Below are positions 9,785-20,789 of a stretch of DNA of 36,016 bases, in pieces. Position 1 is the stretch's first letter, and each line of letters opens with the position of its first letter. The stretch spans positions 1 through 36,016 of the forward strand of contig JBNGIS010017772.1 of assembly GCA_049999725.1 (NCBI GenBank), given 5' to 3'. Position numbers and translations under genes: made by a program. Below the pieces are notes generated by a model, which had not been told where the DNA came from, ran no database searches, and saw only the letters and a program-made list of their open reading frames with translations. The stretch is from Haplomitrium mnioides. Lineage: Eukaryota; Marchantiophyta; Haplomitriopsida; Calobryales.

Positions 9785-12700
9785 GGTCAATACAGAATGA
9801 GTAAGTAAACACTACTATACACAATTCTTGTACCACTATTGTACAAAATTGTTTATATATTTTGTCCACACAGAATGAGTGAATACTATCGTAAAAAGTT
9901 CTTGTACATGTTTTGTCAATATAGAATGAGTAATGTATATATTACTACTATATATAATTCTTATAATATTTTGTCATAATAAGTAAGCGCTACTGTACAC
10001 AATTCTTATACATTGTACATAATTCTTGTAAATATACTAATATATAATTCTTTTACATATTGCTATTGTACATTGTATATAATTCTTGTAAATATACTAA
10101 TATACAATTTTTTTACATATTCCTATTGTACATAATTCTTGTACAATATTATGTTGGTACAATAAGTACAATAGTACACAATTCTTGTATATATTTTGTT
10201 GATATAAATATATATTTGTAGGTATAAACATTATTGTACACAATTCTTATACATATTTTTTTCTTGCATAATGAAGTATTAATAATGAAGTTAACACTGC
10301 TATAAAGTACATATTTTGTCAGTATAACCTTATATATATTACTATTGTATACAACATGTATACAATGTAGAATGAGTAATGTACAAGTTCTTGTACATAT
10401 TTTGTTGGTAGAGGTTGAGTAAACACTATTGTACACAATTCTTGTACATATTTTGTCATTCAAAATGAGAAAACACAATGTATATCTTTCTTATACATAT
10501 TTTGTCAAAAACGCGTATCTTTTTAGTATATATTTTGTTGGTACAAAGTAAGCACTACTTTATATCTTTTTTTATACATTTTTCTTGTATATGTAGTGTA
10601 TATCTTTCTTGTAGCTACATATTTCTTATATATATTTTGTTGAGTAAACATTATTGTAAAAAATTCTTGTACACATTTTTTTGTAAATTGTGTACACATT
10701 TTGTTGGCCCAAAATGAGTAAACACTACTATATATCTTTCTTGCATATATTTCATCAAGACGTGTATCTTTCTTGTATATATTTTGTTAGTAGAGAGCAA
10801 ACACTACTTTATATCTTTCTTGTATATATTTTCCTTGTATATGCAATATATATCTTTCTTGTATGTATTTTTCTTATATATATAGTGTATGTATCTTTGT
10901 TGTATATATTTTGTCACTACATATTTTTTATATATTGTATACAATTCTTGTACATACTACTATTGTACACATTTCTTATACATATTTTGTCGTACATAGT
11001 TCTTGTGCATATTTTGTTCATATATAAGTAAACATTATTATACACAATTCTTGTACATATTTTGTCGACATTAACAATTCTTGTGGATATTTTGTCACAA
11101 TTTTTGTACATATTTTGTCAATATAAGTATAATAAACACTACTATACACAATTCTTGTATATATTTTGTTGGTACAGAATAAGCAAAAACACTGTTGTGC
11201 ACAATACTTCTACAACTACTACACACAATTCTTCTACAAATTTTGTTGGTAGAGAATGAGTAAACACTATTATAAACAATTATTGTACATGTTTTGTCAG
11301 TATAGAATGAGTAATGTACAAATTCTTGTACATATTTTGTCGGTAAAGAATGAGTACATTAAATACTAATGTACACAATTCTTGTACATATTTTGTTGGT
11401 ACCAAATGAGTAAATACTACTATGCACAATTATTGCACATATTTTGTTGGTATATAATGAGTAAACACTACTATGCACAATTCTTATATATATTTATATT
11501 TTACAATTCTTATACATATATTTTTTTACATATTTTGTTGTATGAGTAAAATAAACATAACTACTCTACAGGTCTTGTACATATTTTGTCATGTTTTCTG
11601 AATATAAAATGAGTAAACACTACTATACACAATTCTTGTATATGTTTGTTGGTAGAGAATGAGTAATGTACAATTTCTTATATATGTTTTGTCGTATTAG
11701 TAAAATAAACACTACTGTACACGTCTTGTTACTCATAGACATAAACACTATTGTGCACGTCTTGTACATATTTTGTACACATCTTGTACATATTTTGTCA
11801 TGTTTTCTCAATATAAAATGAGTAAACACTACTATATACAAGAATACACAATTCTTGTACATGTTTGTTGGATAAACACTATTGTGCACGTCTTGTACAT
11901 ATTTTGTACACATCTTGTACATATTTTGTCATGTTTTCTCAATATAAAATGGATAAACACTATTGTGCATGTCTTTTACATATTTTGTACACATCTTGTA
12001 CATATTTTGTCAGAGTAAACACTACTATACACAATTCTTGTACATGTTTGTTAGTAGAGATTTTGTCGACATAGAATAAGTAATATACAAATCCTTCTAT
12101 ACATTTTGTCTAAAGAATGAGTACAATGAACACTACTACTTTACACAATTCTTGTACATATTTTTTTGTCGATACAAAATGAGTAAACACTATTGCACAT
12201 AATTCTTGTACATACTTTGTTGGTACAAAATGAGTTAACACTATAAAAAATTCTTGTAAATATTGTTTTACATATGAGTACAATAGCTACTACCTACACA
12301 ATTCTTATGTGTATTTTGTTGGAATGAGTAAACACTTCTATACACAAATATTTTGTTGCAATGAGTAAACACTATTGTACACAATTCTTATACATATATA
12401 TATTTTGTTGGTAGAGAATGAGTAAACACTACTATGAACAATTTTTGAGCATTTTTTGTAAGTAAACACTACTATAAACAATTCTTGTATATATTTTGTC
12501 GGTGTAGAATGAGTAGAAACTATTGTACATAATTCTTGTATAGATTTTTTGATACAAAATGAGTAAACAATATTGTACACAATTCTTGTACATATTGTTT
12601 TTTTAAAATATTTTGTCGATATGAATACAATAAACACCACTGTATACAACTCTTCTACATATTTTGTTGGTATAGAATGAGTACAATAAGCACTATTGTA

Positions 12701-14211
12701 CAAAATTTTATACTTTTTCGAGTACAACAAACAATATTGTATATAGTTCTTGTACACAAAATCTTGTTTTTATACATAGTTTGTGGATAAGGAAAAAGTA
12801 CACTAAACTTTACTGCACACAATTCTTGTACATATTTTGTCGGTATAGAATGAGTACAATAAACGCTACTAACACTACATATTTTGTCAGTAGAGAATGA
12901 GTATATTTAACACTGAGTATATTTAACACTATACACAATTCTTGTACATATTTGGACGCTACAACATTAAACACTACACATAATTCTTGTACATATTTGG
13001 ACGTTACAAAATGAGTAACACTACTTAACACTTATGTAGACTATTCTTGTACATAATTTGTTGAGTACATTAAACACTCTACAAAAATTTTGTACATATT
13101 TACTATACACAACTCTTGTATATATTCTTAGATACATAATGAATAACATTACTTAACACTAATATAGACAATTCTTATACATATTTTTGTTGAGTACAAT
13201 AAAAATTATACACAACTCTTGTACATATTTTGACACTACAATGAGTAACACCACTTAACACTAATGTAGACAATTCTTGTACATATTTTTTTCTAGAGAA
13301 TGAGTACAATAAACACTACATACAATTCTTGTACATATTTTGATACTACATAATGAGTAATACTACTTAACACTAATGTAGACAATTCTTAAACAATAAA
13401 CACTATACACAATTCTTGTATATATTCACTATACACTAAATATGATATTGAGTAACACTACTTAACACTAATGTAGACAATTCTTTTACATATTTTGTTG
13501 AGTACAATAAACACTATACACAATTCTTGTACATATTTTGACACTACAGAATAAGTAACACTACTTAATACTAATGTAGACAATTATTGTAAATATTTTA
13601 TTGATAGAAAATGAGTACAATAAACACATATTTTATTGATAGAAAATGAGTACAATAAACACTATACACAATTCTAGTAAGTACATATTTTATCGATAGA
13701 AAATGAGTACAATAAACACTATACACAATTCTAGTAAATATTTTGACGCTAGTGAATTAGTGAAACTACTTAACACTAATGTAGACAATTCTTGTAAATA
13801 TTTTGTTGGTACAGAATGAGTAATGTACAATTTCTTGTACATATTTTGTTGGTATAGAATGAGTAATGTACAAATTCTAGTATATTTGTACACAATTCTT
13901 GTACATATTTATAATAAGTAAACATTATTGTATATAATTCTTGTCCAAATTACTATTGTATATAATTCTTGTATATATTACTATTGTATACCATTCTTGT
14001 ATATATACATAATGAGTAAACACTATTGTATACAATTCTTTTACATATTATTACTATTGTACATATTTTGTCGATATAGAATGAGTACAACAAACACTAC
14101 TATACATCTTGCACACAAAAATTCTTATTCTTATACACAATTCGAATTCTTATTCTTATACACAATTCGAGGATAAAGGATGAGTAAAGTTTACTATACA
14201 CAATTCTTGTA
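9785..14211. repeat. AT-rich tandem array (unit about 50 bp)
   Basis: About 4.4 kb of diverged tandem repeats. The common core is ACAATTCTTGTACATATTTT, followed by a short variable part, then AATGAGTAAACACTACTA. Units vary by small indels and are heavily mutated, so the array is old. A run of short imperfect units (tttcttgtatatatttt) lies at 10480-10920. All long reading frames inside (both strands, up to 139 codons) are repeat by-products rich in Tyr, Ile and Cys. The array stops exactly where copy A begins. Confidence 0.9.
13010..13790. repeat. Higher-order dimer patch in the AT-rich array
   Basis: Here the basic unit alternates between two forms, one with acttaacactaatgtagac and one with gagtacaataaacactatac. 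The first form recurs near 13023, 13151, 13252, 13354, 13449, 13562 and 13767, about 95-128 bp apart, with one double step. This is a higher-order repeat, like those of centromeric or subtelomeric satellites. Confidence 0.7.
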
Positions 14212-14500
14212 ACAGCCACTACTTTGAACTAGGAATCGTTACAAGTTCATGTTTCATTTTTTTTAACCAAGAACCGCTACAAGTTCTTGTTTCATTTTTC
14301 ACTCTCAAAACCCAATTTTGTAATTTACGCTTTAAAAATCATGATTTTTACGCTAGCAATATTCATTTGTAAAAAAAAAGAGTAATTATTCATATCACAA
14401 TAGCTCGTTTTGACTCCACATTGTATTGAAAAAAAAATTTCTTATGAGTATTTTAATAATATTACAGCTATAATTTCATCTTTCAAAAGCATGAGCATCA
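14212..14500 (+). repeat. Left terminus of copy A
   Basis: Matches 28029-28310 in the same orientation and 1169-925 in inverted orientation. All three start at the same base. The first 60 bp hold CCRCTAC and a second C-G-[CT]TAC box about 20 bp further in, a candidate transposase-binding layout. Confidence 0.75.
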
Positions 14501-15067
14501 ACAAACAAATAATACTGAAAAATTTATACAAGATTTGTTGTTAAATATTTTCAAAACAAACAATGATATCTATAATTTGAAAATTTGATTAAAATGCTAA
14601 AAATTTATAACAAACAAATTTGAAAAAGAACCCTAAAGTGTTGGCTTAAGAGAATTGTTAAAGCAAATATGTGAAAAGATTGTTGAAGCCTATGCACACA
14701 TGGACAACTAAGGCCCAAGTGTAGATATGCTTTGTTTGAAATATACTTGCGCGTAAGGATAAATACAACTAACTTGAGCTTAAATTAATGAAGCCCATAC
14801 ACACATGGACAACTGAAGCGATCCATGACTGTTGAGTAATTGGAAGTAGAGAATGCAGAAGATCATATAAGAAGAAATAGAAAATGGAAAAGGAAAGTGA
14901 ACCTCCATGCCAACATAGACTTCTTCGCTAAATTTCAAAAAAACCAAATCGTTTTGCTCGAAAACCATTTTGCGTACCAAATTGAATCATGAAAAAAGAC
15001 TTACAATGGATTAGAAGTGCAACAAGATTGAAACTTTAGCAAAAAAAACACTTTGTAAAAAAAAGAC

Positions 15068-15073
15068 TTTATT
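15068..15073 (-). terminator. Poly(A) signal AATAAA, copy A
   Basis: AATAAA on the minus strand 16 bp after the stop codon; the same hexamer lies at the same place in copy B. Confidence 0.55.
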
Positions 15074-15088
15074 AATAAAACAATTTCT

Positions 15089-15670
15089 TCAACTAGATAC
15101 AACGGCTCTATCCTCTTCAGGAGGAATTGTCTCATCTAAATCCACTGGCTGAGCATCTGCAGCCGTTAGAGAGTCCTGCCAAGACTTTCCAGTCCCAAAG
15201 ATAGCAACAAAATCACCAGTAACATCTGCAGTACCACAAGGAACAACTTCCTTGTGGTATGGATACACTATCTATGACTCTATCGCATCAAATGGCAAGG
15301 AAACCATCGTCAAAACTCTCTAAGAAATGTAGATAGATTGATGTCTATCATATTCCACAGCGATCCAATTTTATATCAGCTTTAAAGCACAGACAAGGCC
15401 TGCCCCGGACCCAAAGCAAAGATCTAAGGTCCAATCTTGCTCTGTTGACAAATGGTCAATAAAAAATTTGTAAAGAGCTTGCAACTTTTGATAAACATTC
15501 ACAGAAGAATCATCTCCTGGATGTTTTAGTTTGGCCGAAACTGCAGAACAACTAAAAACACTACGCATTATTTGCCGAGGTAGACCAGTCGCTAGAGCAC
15601 GCTTCAAATTAAAAAACCTCATGCTCCTCTTTCCTTCTTTTGTCCAATAGCCCACAGTCCAATACTTGTG
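15089..15670 (-). other. Exon 5, copy A (methyltransferase motif I)
   Basis: Reads HKYWTVGYWTKEGKRSMR next to the gap, then AKLKHPGDDSSVNVYQK (the HPGD...N-x-YQKP loop of amino-methyltransferases), WTLDLCFGSGAGLVCALKL (motif I, F-x-G-S-G, intact), WIAVEYDRHQ (acidic residue for the SAM ribose) and a C-terminal tail ending PPEEDRAVVSS with stop at 15089-15091. One stop follows the motif I helix. The 5' end of this exon lies in the N gap. Confidence 0.7.
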
Positions 15671-15770
15671 NNNNNNNNNNNNNNNNNNNNNNNNNNNNNN
15701 NNNNNNNNNNNNNNNNNNNNNNNNNNNNNNNNNNNNNNNNNNNNNNNNNNNNNNNNNNNNNNNNNNNNNN
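15671..15770. other. Assembly gap (100 N)
   Basis: Exactly 100 N. Flanks aatacttgtg and acaaagtgta match 29445 and 29531 of copy B, where 85 bp separate them. The missing part should hold the acceptor and the first codons of exon 5. Confidence 0.95.
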
Positions 15771-15836
15771 ACAAAGTGTAGGAAAACTAAACAAGATAAA
15801 CTAAAAAAATCAAAAAAAATCAAAGAAAAACTTACC

Positions 15837-16222
15837 AGATTTTGTGGTTGATGGCACAAAAAACTTCCGAAAAGGCATTCTTGATGATGCCAAATTGTTC
15901 TGACGAATGTATAATTACAAATGACCAAAAATTCGACGTCGTGATTACCGCAAAAGATGAAACCATGTAAAAAATGTCATCTTTGGAAAAAGGTTTTGAA
16001 TCGTCATGCTTGCATTCCTTAAGGTTGTAGCCATAAGGAATATCCGCAATCACCGAGGTTTCAAAAATCCCTTCAACTGACAAGTGTTGGCCTCCCCATG
16101 GACTTGGTAATATGCAACATTGAGACCATCCACATAGAACAATAAGTTCTCGTCCTTGTCTCTCACAGCTCCATTAGTTGAGAGGGATGTAGCATCATTT
16201 TCTTGCCTTAATTTCCACTCTC
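15837..16222 (-). other. Exon 4, copy A (methyltransferase motif IV)
   Basis: Reads NGAVRDKDENLLFYVDGLNV, EANTCQLKGF, then, after a 13-bp deletion relative to copy B, SVIADIPYGYNLKECKHDD and the FSKDDIFYMVS / FVIIHSSEQFGIIK segment. ADIPY is the catalytic motif IV (usually DPPY). Donor ATCTG|GTAAGT. The exon start is approximate. Confidence 0.65.
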
Positions 16223-16262
16223 TAGCTTTTTGGCAATGAAGCAGAAAAGAAGGAGGGTAGGA

Positions 16263-16272
16263 AACTAGTGTT
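16263..16272 (+). repeat. Left target-site duplication of the insertion
   Basis: AACTAGTGTT, identical to 20532-20541. Copy B has aacaagtgtg as an empty site at 30033-30042. Confidence 0.7.
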
Positions 16273-17044
16273 GGCCGGGTGTGTTTGCATTTTTTCTTTT
16301 TTTTGTGATTACTAAGCTTCTAGCCTTGTAAATTCTTTCAGTTTGCATTAGTCATTTGTATCCCTTTGTATTTTATTGTTTTATTATTGTCATGCCAATC
16401 CTACACCTTTCTCCTCTCCCTCCTTTCCCTTCTCTTCCTTTCTTGTCTGCTTTCCCTTGTGAATGTCATGAATCCTGCAATGCAAGAGAGAGCCCTATAG
16501 AATCCAGAAGAGTCAGGTAAGAAGGCTAGCAGGAGGATCAAACAAACTTGCAGCAATTCGGGATAGAGGCAGAGCTGACAAAGGTGAGCAAGAGGAAATC
16601 AAGGAGAGTTGAGAGGGAGATCATAGGAATGGAGCAGCAAAAGGATTCAAGGAGAGGAGGGCAGAGGTCAAAGGAGCCAGCTACAAGCGTGGAGGAATTC
16701 ATGGAGAAGCAACAATCAAAGAGGAATCATGTGAGGAGGAATTCACAAGAAGAGTTACGGGAGATGAAGGCGAAGGGGAGGACAGTCAGATGCGTGTAGA
16801 TGGCCATCACGCGAGTGGATCAGAGGTCGCACCACTGCGAGGACTTGCCTAGCGGCAACGAACGATGAACAAAAGAGCATGCGGCGGGTGAAGACAGGTA
16901 AAGAGGAGGTAGTGGGATGGATTCGGAGGATGAGACCTCGCGATGGGTTGCCCTGGCAAGAAGTGAACGAGGCGCTTCATAATCGGAAGCCAACTGATAC
17001 AATTGGACCAGAGGAGGTGGATCGATGCAAAGAATCAACTCGAA

Positions 17045-17515
17045 GGAAGGAAGTTCCAAGGAGTCCATGGGGTGCTGCGGAAACATGGCACTCCCAATGT
17101 GCTTCACGGAATTTAGGAGGCCACGTGGCAGCTCCTGAGGGTCCGAAAATTTTGACGGAGTCACACCACACTAAGTGGGGAACCCGGTTAAGCGGGTTCC
17201 GATCCGTCTTACGATGCAGGGGGACCGCTTAACAGAGATCCGCCAAGGGAGGTCTCACAAGTCTGAGGAAAGGGCAAAACAGGGATAAGCAAAGCGGCAA
17301 TTGATGAAAAGGTGACTTGTCACCATTTCTGTGGCATGGAGGTTTGCTTAAAGCAACTACGAGGCTAAGTGGGAAGGGCGAAGCAATGATTCATCATAGT
17401 TTTGGATCTTGAGGGAGTCCGTAGGGCGCTGCGGAAACGTGGCAGCTCCGGCGCACTTCACGGGATTCGAGGGCACGTGGCAGTCTCAGGGAGTCTGCGG
17501 ACCCTCAACGGAAAA
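17045..17515. repeat. Duplicated ~355-bp module inside the insertion
   Basis: aaggagtccatggggtgctgcggaaac..gtgcttcacgg..cacgtggcag at about 17050-17130 recurs at about 17410-17485 as gggagtccgtagggcgctgcggaaac..gcacttcacgg..cacgtggcag. Between and after them, aagtggggagccc motifs recur (17175, 17555, 17600). Confidence 0.55.
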
Positions 17516-17659
17516 TTGGCGGGTCCCGTAAAACTTAATGGGATCCAGCCTCCCTAAGTGGGGAGCCCCAATTAAGTGGGTTTTGATTAGCCCTCCTACG
17601 TGGGGAGCCCACTTAACGGGGATTCGACGGGAAGCACAACCAGAGACCAAGGAAAGAGT

Positions 17660-18110
17660 GGTGAAAAGGCAATTTATCGCGGGTCCGACCAGAAGAGAGT
17701 AGGAAAAGCCGAAAGGGTGATGAATCACAGGTCCGGCCAGACAAAGAGCGAGCAGTGATGAAAAGGTGATCTATCAATGATCCGACCATAACAACCAAGG
17801 AATGTGAAAGGGTGACCTATCAATGATCCGGCAAGAGGCAAGGGAAGAGCGCCGAAAGGGCAACTTATCGCAAGTTTGACTAGAGGAGAACCGAGGAATA
17901 CCGAAAGGGCGATCTATTGCGGTTCCCGCCAGAGAAGAGCCAAGTGGTACCGAAAAAGTGATCAATCGACGATATGGCCAGAGGAAGATCAAGAGGGCGA
18001 AAAGGTGATCCATCGACAATATGGCCAGAGGAAGATCAAGGAATAGCGAAAAGGCAATCAAGCGAGGATTCGGCCAGAAGAAGAAGCAAGGGACCAGTAG
18101 CCAAAAAAGG
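17660..18110. repeat. 48-bp tandem array inside the insertion
   Basis: About nine units start with gaaaaggtgatc/gaaagggcgatc and contain tccggccagag; starts near 17663, 17709, 17760, 17807, 17854, 17904, 17953, 18000 and 18048. Spacing 46-51 bp. Confidence 0.75.
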
Positions 18111-18309
18111 GACCTATCGCAATTCCGGAAATGGCGAGCACGAAAATTTGATGGGGCGATGTTGAAATTTTGAAGGGGATCAAAGGGGAGTCTGCCATAG
18201 TTCTTATATCAAGCAGATGGAAAAGTTAAGCAAAGGGAGCCTCAGTTCTTATTGCGAGCGGGTTCTGAAATGGCGACAACAGTATCGTTCTTACTCGGCA
18301 AGAGAACTG

Positions 18310-18560
18310 TTTTGTGGATGACGTGGCATCCACGGAAGAGAAGAGGAGTCAACGCGAGTCAATCGTAGAATCTAGTCAAGGCGTCGGTCCGCCTACCCCT
18401 TTGCGGGGTGGCGTTGGACAGCATAGTAGTGGATGACGTGGCATTCGGAGGTGGTCTGAGAGGTCTTTCGGGTCACCGCGGGTCAACCGTAGAATCCAGT
18501 CAATGTGTCGGTCCGCCTACCCCTTTGCAGGGCGGCGTCGGACGGCGCGGCTACGGATGA
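18310..18560. repeat. ~120-bp direct duplication inside the insertion
   Basis: gtggatgacgtggcat and ggtccgcctacccctttgc both occur twice, the first about 116 bp apart and the second about 125 bp apart. Confidence 0.7.
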
Positions 18561-20531
18561 CATGACGGGCGGGACACGTAGCGACCTGTGGGTTCCGTGA
18601 ACAATGGCGGGATTCCGCGAGTGACGACAAGGTTTCGAGAGCGACAACGGGGTTTTGAGGGTGTTTTTGGATGACGTGGCGGCTTGCGAGGGTCCGCGAG
18701 CGCTTGCATGGGTCCACGGGTGATCGCGAGGACATGGCAGCGAGGAGAATCAATGATAATTGAGAAGAAGCTCGCAGGATGCGTCGGGTAACCCATTTGT
18801 TGCGAATCCAATCCTCTCCAAATGAATTTCTTTGAATTTCTCTCCAGGAAAAATCTCTCCGACCAAACTTCGGATCTACGCTCAACGAGATGCTTCGAAG
18901 GAGTCGAATTGGAATTGCTAGAGGGTTGCTAATGCGTCCAGCGGCAAGGCGATTCGTGATTGAAAATCTGCAAGGGAGAGCACTACGAATTGAAAGCAGG
19001 GTTCAGCCAAGCCTTCTCCGAAAATCTTTCTCCTCCGATCCCGAATGGTTCAAAGAGATGACTGTTAAACGTGGACTGTCTATCAGGTGTCAGCTTGTCA
19101 AGAAGCAGTTGTTAACGAGAAAAATGGCCAAAGTCTAGCAAAGAGGAGCGGGTCGATCTTGATCAAGAAATCGTTAGGAGGGACGCGCGCATATAGAGGG
19201 AGTATAGTTGGGATCGCTGCGAAGTGGAGGGGGTTGTTGTTTATGCAAAATTGAGTTGTGAGAGCAAACTCGAGGAGGAATCAGCAAGGGAGAGAGGAGG
19301 GAATTCCAGCCAAGATTTGCGTGAGGGAGTGGACTCGTGTAGGGGGCCCAGCTGGGGTAGAGGTGGACTGGAGGGGCGTAACGGTTAAGAATCATTGAGC
19401 GTGGAGCTCTAGAGTCTCAGGCAATCCAGGTGGACTCATCGTACAGGTGGACCAACATTTGGAGGTGGATTGCTCCGTGAATTGAAGGGAATTCTTTCGG
19501 TCTCGAATTCGTGAGAGGCTGCCAAGAGGGATCTTGGGGTTGTCTCAACGTCGTTTGTGCATGAGTATCAATCCTACGAGTGCTTGGGGGCGTTTCTGGT
19601 CGTAATTCTCAAGTGGAGTCAAGAGAGGAGTGGCTATGTTAGTGCTCGTGCACTGTAGAGAAGATCCATTCGAAGCTCAAGGGTGGAGTGGGTGGTCAGA
19701 AGTCAAGGGGACTGTCTTCTAGAGGTGGAAGTTAAAGAAAACCTCGTCCGAGCCTGAGGAAGTAAATTCAGGGCTTCTTGCAAGGGAAGTTGAAAAACTA
19801 TCTAAATAAGAGTGGGTGGATGAAGGATTGGAGGAGAATTGAAGTTGTTGATGGGAGTTGAAGGAGGATTGAGAGAAAAGATTGGTTCTTGAGAGGTGGA
19901 AAAGGATTGTAATGTTGGCAGGGCAGTGTGGAAGTACCAGTGTCTTTATGTGTACGTGTGTTGTTAGATTTGTGTTTTGTTTGTAGCTTTGTGAAGTTCT
20001 TAGTTTTAGAAGATCTGCATTTTATTTGTCCAATCCTGAGGACACCTTCGACAAGGGAAGTCAGGACCAACAACAGTGTATTGTGATAAGGTGATTGAGT
20101 CCAGAATTGGACTCCCGAATTATACTACAAAGTGATTCAACAGCATTACAACGTACTCGTATGTGTGTTTTGAGGAAATGAATGTGAACAAGCAAGTGGG
20201 CTGCTGAAGCAATTGTGGTCTAGTGGCCAAGACCGTGAGACAAGCACGAATCACTCAGGACTCCCCAAGAGACCATTGCAGCAAAGAGTCAAATGCCTTA
20301 TTCCATCTGCCCTTGTCTTCCAAGTAGCACCTTTCGAGGTTAAGACCTAAAGAAGGGGTGTGTGTGCTTGGGTGTTGTTGAGCGTGGTGCAGTCATTCAT
20401 GAACTAGTAAGCAGAAGTTGGGGTCCATTCGGTGCAAAGCCCCTCCCATAAAAAGTCCCGAAACACTAGTTAGCCCTTACGTAGGGGTAACTCTATCGAA
20501 AAAGAGTTAAGGCTGTGACCACAGGGCTGAC
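18561..20531. other. Rest of the insertion, no gene seen
   Basis: Short frames only on both strands. A 61-83 codon set of frames in several phases reflects the lower stop frequency of GC-richer DNA. Nothing I can name, including no reverse transcriptase, transposase or tRNA-like sequence. Confidence 0.4.
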
Positions 20532-20541
20532 AACTAGTGTT
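20532..20541 (+). repeat. Right target-site duplication of the insertion
   Basis: AACTAGTGTT, identical to 16263-16272. The sequence after it (tgggcctagtcttgatc) matches copy B from 30043 (gaggcttggtcctgatc). Confidence 0.7.
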
Positions 20542-20789
20542 TGGGCCTAGTCTTGATCTTCTAGGGCTTCTTTGACCCTAGATATTTTTTGCCTTTTCGC
20601 AGCTACGGTCAATTTTTTTGCAAGCCGAGGTTTGAATGTTTTGTTCTTTTGCAATAAGAAAAGTATAAGAGGAGACCAAAAAATATAAGAGGAGACAAAA
20701 TTATAAGAGGAGACAAAAAAGAAATTTAAGACTCTAGAGAGAAAGACAATTTGAACAAAGACCCTAGATTCCAAACTAAGACGGACATT

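Larger units (their letters stand above)
16273..20531. mobile_element. 4.27-kb GC-richer insertion of unknown class
   Basis: Absent from copy B, bounded by a perfect 10-bp duplication. No long coding frame. Two readings of the ends fit: a 9-10-bp duplication as made by Mutator-like transposons (ends ggccgggtg...gggctgac, no clear inverted repeat), or a 5-bp ACTAG duplication around an element starting TGTT and ending GACA, as for LTR elements; no matching LTR pair is visible. The interior is built of several tandem repeats and has a higher GC content than its surroundings, so a different genomic origin is likely. A non-autonomous element is the best guess. Confidence 0.6.

Noticed and set aside
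12338-12757. 139-codon and other frames inside the AT-rich array
   Set aside because: Tandem-repeat translations rich in Tyr, Ile and Cys, present in many frames and on both strands.
15371-15928. 185-codon frame running through the N gap
   Set aside because: Ns are read as X; the true coding part is exon 5 only, and the rest is intron and the end of exon 4 in another frame.
16548-17232. Coding genes in the GC-richer insertion (83- and 117-codon frames)
   Set aside because: Charged low-complexity composition, overlapping frames on both strands, and tandem repeat content; no family recognised.
16269-20532. Complete LTR retrotransposon (TG...CA with 5-bp ACTAG)
   Set aside because: No matching LTR pair, primer-binding site or pol domain found; a weak likeness of tgttggc at 16269 and 19914 does not extend. 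Kept only as an alternative reading.
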